Below, in pieces: positions 1 to 5,700 of a stretch of 5,970 nucleotides of DNA. Made by a program: the position numbers and the translations under genes. Below the pieces are notes generated by a model that was given only the letters and a program-made list of their open reading frames with translations, was not told the DNA's origin and searched no databases. Source of the stretch: an uncultured bacterium (GTDB taxonomy: Bacteria; Desulfobacterota; Desulfovibrionia; Desulfovibrionales; Desulfovibrionaceae). How positions within the stretch are numbered: the stretch's first letter is position 1; every line of letters begins with the position of its first letter. The stretch covers positions 1-5,970 of the forward strand of contig CAJMRA010000165.1 in NCBI GenBank assembly GCA_905215675.1. The letters run 5' to 3'.

Positions 1-59
1 ATCGAACCTGCGACTCTCTGCTTAAAAGGCAGATACTCTACCTACTGAGTTAACGACCC
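1..59 (-). tRNA. tRNA-Lys (anticodon UUU), 3' end cut by window edge
   Basis: Read on the minus strand, the sequence begins GGGTCGTTAACTCAGTAGG at base 59, close to the classical bacterial tRNA-Lys. The 5' acceptor strand is 59-53. The D stem pairs ACTC with GAGT. The anticodon stem TCTGC/GCAGA encloses the loop CTTTTAA, with anticodon TTT at 26-24, which reads the lysine codons AAA and AAG. The T arm starts with GCAGG and TTCGAT, and base 1 corresponds to about tRNA position 59. The rest of the T arm, the 3' acceptor strand and any CCA lie outside the window. The D stem has an A10-U25 pair where E. coli tRNA-Lys has G-C; it is still paired. The gene is divergent from the rimP-nusA operon. 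Confidence 0.95.
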
Positions 60-72
60 GTTCGAGATACCT

Positions 73-101
73 ACTTTTGCAAAATTGCGTCATCTTGTCA
101 A
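73..101 (-). promoter_or_regulatory. probable promoter of tRNA-Lys
   Basis: On the minus strand a perfect TTGACA (101-96) is followed 17 bases later by AAAAGT (78-73), a weak -10 match (3 of 6). Initiation about seven bases beyond would fall near base 66, just upstream of the tRNA 5' end at 59, as expected for a tRNA promoter with a short leader. The -35 box is convincing and the -10 is not. The -10 overlaps the palindrome TTTTGCAAAA (75-84). Confidence 0.45.
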
Positions 102-160
102 GAATCTTTTTGCAAATAGGGATTTTTTATGCGTAAAACGACAAAAGGCCCGATTTATCC

Positions 161-188
161 TTGACATTGGCGGGGAAAATGCTATTGG
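161..188 (+). promoter_or_regulatory. sigma70-type promoter of the rimP-nusA-ylxR-infB operon
   Basis: A perfect -35 box TTGACA (161-166) is followed, after a 16-base spacer, by TATTGG (183-188). A TG dinucleotide at 180-181 makes it an extended -10 (TGcTATtgg). Transcription would start near base 195, giving a leader of about 120 bases before the rimP start codon. It is the only clear plus-strand promoter in the window and lies directly upstream of a run of closely spaced same-strand genes, so it probably drives the whole operon. Confidence 0.7.
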
Positions 189-253
189 TCATCGCGTGAC
201 GTGAGCCGGCGACGGCGCGCGACATCCTGATGACGAACATCGAGTTCACAACG

Positions 254-282
254 GGGTGGCCTGCAAGGGCCCCCTTTTTTTT
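254..282 (+). terminator. intrinsic terminator or attenuator in the rimP-nusA leader
   Basis: GGCC (258-261) pairs with GGCC (268-271) around the loop TGCAAG. The stem continues with GGG (254-256) against CCC (272-274), with T257 bulged out. Eight consecutive T follow at 275-282, the hallmark of Rho-independent termination. No plus-strand gene lies upstream in the window. The likely source of transcripts reaching it is therefore the promoter at 161-188, which would give a short leader RNA of about 88 bases unless polymerase reads through into rimP. Placement upstream of nusA suggests attenuation, possibly by NusA itself; that regulatory role is inference. Confidence 0.7.
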
Positions 283-303
283 ATGCTTGCCCCGCCGGGC
301 AGG

Positions 304-310
304 GGAGGAG
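304..310 (+). promoter_or_regulatory. ribosome binding site of rimP
   Basis: GGAGGAG ends four bases before the ATG at 315 (GGAGG at 304-308, six-base spacing). It fixes the rimP start and argues against the overlapping reading frame that opens at 230, which has no such site. Part of the upstream G run (302-305) could pair with CCCC at 290-293, a possible weak block on ribosome access. Confidence 0.8.
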
Positions 311-314
311 ACGC

Positions 315-1037
315 ATGAGCGACGCCGCCGTAAAAGATGCCCTTGTTCGTATTGCCGGGCCCGTGGTCCGCTCCCTGGGGCTGGATATCTGGGGCGTGGA
401 AATCACGCAGACGGGCCGCCCCGTCGTGCGCCTTTTTGTGGAAGCGCCGCTTGCGCCGGAAGATACCGCCGACGGCATGCTTTCGCAGGCCGCCGCGGGC
501 GGGCGGGAAGAAGCGCCGGACCCGTCCGCCTTTTCCGCCACCATCGCCCAGTGCGAGGAAATTTCCCGGCGCATCGGTCTTGCGCTGGATGTGGAGGACA
601 TTTTCCCCCAGGCCTATGTGCTGGAGGTGTCCACGCCCGGGTTCAATCGTCTGTTTTTTTCGCCCGCCCAGATGCGTCCTTATATAGGCGACATGATCGA
701 GGCGCGCATGCCGTCCGGCTTCACCCCGGAGGGCGTGGAGATTGCGCGCCGCGTCTGGCGCGGGCGGCTCACCGCCGTGGAGGAGGGCGCCTTCCGGCTT
801 GCGCCGGCCGTCGTGAGCGCCGCCGGAGACGTGACTCCCGAAGCGCTGCCCGAAGTCCGCATTCCGTGGGAGGCGACCCGGCGCGTGGCGCGGCTCTATG
901 TCTTTCATCAGCCCGCCCGTCCCGGCAAGCCGTCCGGCGGCGGCAAACGCCGCAAGAGCGGCGACGAGGGGCGCGGGGGACGGGAGCGCGGGCGCGCTCC
1001 CATGCCCAACGAGGCGCTGGACGGGCTGGATATCTGA
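315..1037 (+). CDS. rimP: ribosome maturation factor RimP, enlarged form (240 aa)
   Basis: RimP binds the free 30S subunit in the cytoplasm and helps its late assembly, around protein S12. The family signature is clear: the N-terminal segment GPVVRSLGLDIWGVEI (15-30), then CEEISRRIGLALDVED (80-95) and YVLEVSTPGFNR (101-112), matching the E. coli stretches ending in LDVEDP and LEVSSPGLDR. The C-terminal beta domain (about 118-197) ends in IPWEATRRVARLYVF. At 240 residues it is far longer than the usual roughly 150. An Ala/Glu/Pro-rich insertion (about 44-72) interrupts the N-terminal domain, and a Gly/Arg/Lys-rich tail (198-240) follows the C-terminal domain. The start at 315 is set by the strong ribosome binding site. 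It is the first gene of the operon, 175 bases ahead of nusA. Identity is secure; the function of the extra segments is unknown. Confidence 0.93.
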   Translation: MSDAAVKDALVRIAGPVVRSLGLDIWGVEITQTGRPVVRLFVEAPLAPEDTADGMLSQAAAGGREEAPDPSAFSATIAQCEEISRRIGLALDVEDIFPQAYVLEVSTPGFNRLFFSPAQMRPYIGDMIEARMPSGFTPEGVEIARRVWRGRLTAVEEGAFRLAPAVVSAAGDVTPEALPEVRIPWEATRRVARLYVFHQPARPGKPSGGGKRRKSGDEGRGGRERGRAPMPNEALDGLDI

Positions 1038-1212
1038 TTTCGACCGGGGGAGCGGGACGCCGGACGCCGGAGGGCGGGCAGGGGCGTTTTGCGCACATTT
1101 TTCTTGAATTCCGGCATGCCCGGAAGCAACGCCGTGTCACGCGCCGTCATGCACAGCGATGACGAGAGCGCGGTCAACGTGAATCGCCGCGCGCGCGGCA
1201 GCGGGAGGCATC
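1038..1212 (+). other. rimP-nusA intergenic spacer with palindromes
   Basis: No convincing gene or promoter was found in this 175-base gap. It holds a tandem GGACGCC repeat (1055-1068), a 6-bp stem TTCCGG/CCGGAA with loop CATGC (1109-1125), and a perfect 14-base palindrome GCCGCGCGCGCGGC (1186-1199) three bases upstream of the nusA ribosome binding site. TTGAAT at 1104-1109 resembles a -35 box but has no -10 partner. A small reading frame (1116-1223) has no ribosome binding site and is not called. Confidence 0.6.
1203..1208 (+). promoter_or_regulatory. ribosome binding site of nusA
   Basis: GGGAGG sits four bases before the nusA ATG at 1213, slightly close but strong. A 14-base GC palindrome ends three bases upstream of it (1186-1199), so RNA folding could affect its access. 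Confidence 0.75.
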
Positions 1213-2550
1213 ATGAACCTTGAACTCAAAAAGGCCATTGATCAGATCAGCAAGGACAAGGGTCTCGATCGCAACATGCTTATCGATACGCTGGAAGACG
1301 CCGTGCGTACGTCTGTTCTGCGCCGTTTCAGCGAAGATATGGATGTGGAAGTATCCTACAATGACGATACCGGCGACATCGACGTGTACCAGTACAAGCT
1401 GGTGGTCGAGGACGACGACGTTGCCAACGAGGATACGCAGATCGCTCTCAGCGACGCCCGGGAGCACGATCCTTCGGTGCAGCTGGATGATGAAATGGGT
1501 TTTCGCGTCAAGGTGGAGGATCTGGGCCGTATTGCCGCCCAGTCCGCCAAGCAGGTCATCATTCAGCGCATGCGCGACGCCGAGCAGGAAATCATCTACG
1601 AGGAATACAAGGATCGCGTGGGTGAAATCGTCTCCGGCATCGTGCAGCGGCGCGACAAGGGCGGCTGGGTGGTCAATCTGGGCCGTACGGAAGCGGTGCT
1701 GCCGCGCGAGGAGCAGATTCCGCGCGAGCACTACAAGCGCAACGATCGCGTGCAGGCCCTGATTATTGAAGTGCGCAAGGAAGGACGCGGCCCGCAGGTC
1801 GTCATTTCCCGTTCGCACAGGGATTACATGGCCGCGCTCTTCCGCCGCGAAGTGCCCGAAGTGGATGACGGCGTGGTCCAGATTATGGGGGTGGCCCGCG
1901 ATCCCGGCAGCCGCGCCAAGGTGGCCGTGCTGTCGCGCGAACGCGACGTGGACCCCGTGGGCGCCTGCGTCGGCGTGCGCGGTTCCCGTATCCAGAACAT
2001 CGTGCAGGAGCTGCGCGGGGAGCGCATCGATATTGTGGTCTGGAGCCCGGATATTGCCACGTATGCCCGCAATGCGCTGGCCCCGGCCACGGTGTCGCGC
2101 ATTGTGGTGGATGAAGCGGAAAACCTGCTGGAAGTCATCGTCCCCGACGATCAGCTGACCAACGCCATCGGCCGCAAGGGGCAGAATGTCAAGCTGGCGG
2201 CGCGTCTGCTGGGCTGGAAGGTCGATATCTTCACCGAGACCCGTTACAACGAGGCCAACGCCATCGGGCATGGGCTGGAGCAGGCGGCCAGCGTGGCGGA
2301 AGTGTCCGTGGAGGCGCTGCTGGAGGCCGGATATTCCACGCTGGACAAGCTGCGCGAGGCCGACGACGCGGAGCTGGCGGACAAGCTGGCGCTGTCGGAT
2401 GCCCGCATTGCGGATTTGCGTTCGGCCATCCACTTCCTCGCTCCGGCGACGGACGGGAACGCCGCGCCGGAAGAGAAGACGGACCATGACGCCGCAGGGC
2501 CCGGGGACGACGCCGCAGGCGGGGCGGATGCCGGAAATGGCGAGGCCTAG
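1213..2550 (+). CDS. nusA: transcription termination/antitermination factor NusA (445 aa)
   Basis: NusA binds RNA polymerase and nascent RNA and modulates pausing, intrinsic and Rho-dependent termination and antitermination. Domains in order: the polymerase-binding N-terminal domain (1-130, starting MNLELKKAIDQISKDKG); the S1 RNA-binding domain (about 135-200, with GEIVSGIVQRRDKGGWVVNL); KH1 (about 230-285, GxxG loop GVRG at 254-257); KH2 (about 300-347, loop GRKG at 320-323 in AIGRKGQNVKLAARL). Residues 360-411 form one helical repeat, EALLEAGYSTLDKLREA and following, resembling the first acidic repeat of E. coli NusA. The second repeat is absent. Residues 412-445 are an Ala/Gly/Asp/Glu-rich tail, probably disordered. 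At 445 residues it is shorter than E. coli NusA (495). The start at 1213 has a good ribosome binding site. The 3' end overlaps ylxR by about 23 bases, suggesting coupled translation. Confidence 0.97.
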   Translation: MNLELKKAIDQISKDKGLDRNMLIDTLEDAVRTSVLRRFSEDMDVEVSYNDDTGDIDVYQYKLVVEDDDVANEDTQIALSDAREHDPSVQLDDEMGFRVKVEDLGRIAAQSAKQVIIQRMRDAEQEIIYEEYKDRVGEIVSGIVQRRDKGGWVVNLGRTEAVLPREEQIPREHYKRNDRVQALIIEVRKEGRGPQVVISRSHRDYMAALFRREVPEVDDGVVQIMGVARDPGSRAKVAVLSRERDVDPVGACVGVRGSRIQNIVQELRGERIDIVVWSPDIATYARNALAPATVSRIVVDEAENLLEVIVPDDQLTNAIGRKGQNVKLAARLLGWKVDIFTETRYNEANAIGHGLEQAASVAEVSVEALLEAGYSTLDKLREADDAELADKLALSDARIADLRSAIHFLAPATDGNAAPEEKTDHDAAGPGDDAAGGADAGNGEA

Positions 2551-2791
2551 GGCGGACGCCCTGGAAGCGTGCGACGGGCCGGTGCGCATGTGCGTCATCT
2601 GCCGGGAGCGCGCGCCCAAGGCGACGCTGACGCGCTACGTGCGCGACGCGCAAGGAAATTTACAGATAGACGAGACCCAAACACACCCGGGTAGAGGCTG
2701 GTACCTGTGTTCCAATCCTGGATGCGCGCAACGATTCGCGAAGTACAGGCCGGGTACGCGGCGCAAGGGGGAAAGTAATGCCGGAAAGTAG
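2528..2791 (+). CDS. ylxR: YlxR/RnpM family (DUF448) RNA-binding protein (about 87 aa)
   Basis: YlxR proteins are small nucleic-acid-binding proteins encoded between nusA and infB. The B. subtilis member has been reported to bind RNase P RNA and renamed RnpM; whether that holds here is unknown. The family motifs are present: PVRMCVICRER (18-28), with CxxC at 22-25, and GRGWYLC (55-61), followed by a second cysteine at 66. Together these make a possible four-Cys metal site. The C-terminus is short and basic. The start is uncertain. ATG 2528 has an AGGCGGGG-like site upstream; ATG 2537 (84 aa) is also possible; GTG 2582 and ATG 2588 would cut too close to the first motif. The gene overlaps nusA by 23 bases and infB by 14, so all three are probably translationally coupled. 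Its 3' half uses codons rare elsewhere in the window (TTA, ATA, AGA, ACA, CGA). Confidence 0.88.
   Translation: MPEMARPRADALEACDGPVRMCVICRERAPKATLTRYVRDAQGNLQIDETQTHPGRGWYLCSNPGCAQRFAKYRPGTRRKGESNAGK
2765..2771 (+). promoter_or_regulatory. ribosome binding site of infB, inside ylxR
   Basis: AAGGGGG (2765-2771) lies six bases before the infB ATG at 2778, within the last codons of ylxR. The two frames overlap by 14 bases, so ribosomes finishing ylxR pass directly over the infB start. Confidence 0.65.
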
Positions 2792-5700
2792 AATCAAACT
2801 GAAAGAACTTGCGAGCCAGATCGGCAAGGATCCCAAGGAACTTCTGCCCGCAGCGCAGAAGCTGGGCTCCTCCATCAAGTCGGTGCAGGGCTCCGTTTCC
2901 GAAGAAGAGGCGCAGCGCCTGCGCCAGCAGTTCGCCACGCCGCAGGAAGACGCCCGTTCGCAGGGCGAAGGCGTCAAGGTTCGCCGTCGCCACGCCAGGG
3001 GAGAAGACGCTCCCCGGGCCGCCGTCGTTGAAGCGCCGGAAGCTCCGGCCGCGTCCGCTCCGGCGGCGTCCGCCGCCCCGGCCCCGGCTCCCGAAGCCCC
3101 CGCCGTCGCCGAAGCGGAGCCTGCCGGGGAAAAGGCCGCGCCCGCCGAAAAGGCGACGGAAACTCCCGCCGCTTCTTCGTCCGCCGATGCCGAAGCCGGG
3201 AAGGGCGGACAGGCCGCCGCGACGGCCGGAACCGCTGAAACGCCGTCCAGACAGGCCCAGCGGCCCCGCGCCGTGGAAGCGCCCCGGGCGCGCATCATCC
3301 GTCGTCCCGACGAACAGCCCGCGGCCCGTCCTGCGGCGCGTCCGTCGGCGGCCGTGATTGTGTCGCCCGCTCCGTCGGCGGCCCCGGCGCCGTCCGGAGA
3401 CGCCGCAAAGCCCGCGCCCAAACCGCAGCCCGTTTCCAAAAAGCCGGAACGTCCGGCCGTATCGCCCGTTTTTGCCGCGCTGAAGGAGCGGGACGAGGCG
3501 GCGCGCGCGGAAAAGGCCGCCGAACGTGCCGAGCGCGCCGAGCGTTCCGCCGCCAAGGCGCGCGTGCTGGCCCGGCCCGACGCCTCCGCCCGGCCCGAGG
3601 GATCTTCCGCGCCGACGCTGCCGCCGCGTACGGAAGCGGCCGCTCCGGCGTCCGGCGACGCCGCGCCGCAGGTCGCAACGCCGCAGCGCGCCCGCGTCAT
3701 CGAGGCCGCGCCCGCAACGCCGCAGGTGCGCGTCATTTCCCGTCCTGCGCCCGGCAGCGCCCAGCCGCGCACCCAGCGCGAGGATCGCGGGGGCAATCGT
3801 CCCTCCGGCGGCAACCGGCCTTCCGGGGGCAACCGTTTCGGCGGCGGCCGTCCCGGCATGGATTATGCGCCCGCGCCCGCTCCGGCCGATGCCGGCGAAG
3901 GCCAGAGCAAGAAGAAGCGCAACAAGGGCCGCCGCACCGTGGATTTCCAGCAGGGCGATTTCGGCCGTCACGGCAATGACGACGATGACGCGCCGCGCAT
4001 GAACCGCGGCAACAAGGGCCGCCGCAAGCCCGGCAAGCCCGCGCCCGCCGCGCAGGCGACGCAGCCCCTGAAGGCCGCCAAGCGCAAGATTCGCGTGACC
4101 GAGGCCATCCGCGTTGCGGACATGGCGCATCAGATGGGCCTCAAGGCCAACGAAATCATCAAGGTTCTGTTCGGTCTGGGCGTGATGGCGACCATCAACC
4201 AGTCGCTGGACATTGATACCGCCACCCTCGTGGCCGCCGAATTCGGCTATGAAGTGGAAAAGGCGGGCTTCTCCGAAGAAGATTATCTGACCCCGCAGGA
4301 GCCGGATCGTCCCGAGGACCTGAAGCCGCGTCCGCCGGTCGTGACCATCATGGGCCACGTCGACCACGGCAAGACCTCCCTGCTGGACGCCATCCGCAAG
4401 AGCAATGTCACCAGCGGCGAAGCGGGCGGCATCACGCAGCATATCGGCGCTTATCACGTCAAGACCAAGCGCGGGGATATCGTCTTCCTCGACACGCCCG
4501 GTCACGAGGCCTTTACGGCCATGCGCGCCCGCGGCGCGCAGGTGACGGACCTCGTCATTCTGGTTGTGGCCGCCGACGACGGCGTCATGGAGCAGACCCG
4601 CGAAGCCATCAACCACAGCCGCGCGGCGGGCGTGCCGATCATCGTGGCCGTGAACAAGATGGACAAGCCCGGGGCGGATCCCGATCGCGTGCTGCGCGAG
4701 CTGTCCGAGCTGGGGCTCCAGCCCGAAGACTGGGGCGGCGACACCATCGTGGCCCGCGTATCCGCCAAGACCCGGCAGGGACTTGACGAGCTGCTGGAAA
4801 TGGTGGCCCTGCAATCCGAAATCATGGAGCTGAAGGCCAATCCCAACAAGCCCGCGCGCGGCCGCATCGTGGAAGCCAAGCTGGACAAGGGACGCGGCCC
4901 CGTGGCGACGGTGCTCATTCAGGAAGGCACCCTGCATCAGGGCGACAACTTTGTCTGCGGCCAGTTCTCCGGCCGCGCCCGCGCGCTGACCAGCGATCAG
5001 GGCAAGAAGATCAAGGAGGCCGGACCGGCCATTCCTGTGGAAGTGCAGGGCTTTGAAGGCGTGCCGGAAGCCGGCGAGGAATTCTTCGTCGTCGCCGACG
5101 AAAAGCTGGCCCGCCGCATCGCCGACGCCCGCGCCACCAAGCAGCGGGAACGCGATCTTGCCAGCGAATCCAAGGTGACGCTGGAAACCTTCCTGTCCCG
5201 TCGCGCCGACGATCAGGAGGCCCTGACCCTGAATCTGGTGCTCAAGGCCGACGTGCAGGGCAGTCTGGAAGCCATTACGGAAGCGCTCAACAAGCAGAGC
5301 ACCGACAAGGTGCGCATCAATGTCGTGCACGGCGGCACCGGCGCCATTTCCGAATCCGATATTCTGCTGGCCAGCGCTTCGCAGGCCATCATCATCGGCT
5401 TCAATGTGCGTCCGACAGCCAAGATCAAGGACGTGGCCGACCGCGAAAACGTGGACATCCGCTTCTACGACATCATTTACAAGCTGGTGGACGACATCAA
5501 GAGCGCCATGGCCGGTCTGCTGGCGCCCGTGCAGCGCGAGGTCTATCTCGGTCAGGCCGAAGTCCGCAACACCTTCAGCGTGCCCAAGGTGGGTATCATT
5601 GCCGGTTCCTACGTGGCCGACGGCAAGATCGCCCGCAATGCGGGCGTGCGTCTGCTGCGCGACGGCGTGGTCGTCTACACCGGCAAGATCAGTTCCCTCA

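Noticed and set aside
1104..1132. A possible internal nusA promoter starting at TTGAAT
   Set aside because: No acceptable -10 box lies 15-19 bases downstream; the sequence there is CAACGC.
230..1162. Plus-strand frame of 310 codons starting MTNIEFTTGWP and overlapping rimP
   Set aside because: No ribosome binding site before 230. The frame runs through the leader terminator and then through rimP in another frame, giving an Arg/Ala/Gly-rich product. RimP in the third frame has clear family motifs and a strong ribosome binding site. I also considered a leader peptide but found no stop before rimP.
1174..2619. A 481-codon open frame on the minus strand opposite nusA
   Set aside because: Shadow of nusA. 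The product is rich in His, Leu and Val without known motifs, and nusA on the other strand is intact.
2659..2687. A possible internal infB promoter from TTTACA within ylxR
   Set aside because: The -35-like box has no TATAAT-like partner at proper spacing; the sequence there is CACACC-like.
3858..3860. An internal ATG in infB (residue 361) as the start of a shorter IF-2 isoform, as in E. coli
   Set aside because: No Shine-Dalgarno sequence lies upstream, only GGCGGCGG repeats. Shorter isoforms may exist but the sequence does not support a specific start.
2595..5330. A 911-codon open frame on the minus strand opposite infB and ylxR
   Set aside because: It is the mirror of the GC-rich codon pattern of infB. 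The product is a low-complexity Gly/Arg/His-rich sequence with no recognisable domain, while the plus strand codes an intact IF-2 with all GTPase motifs.
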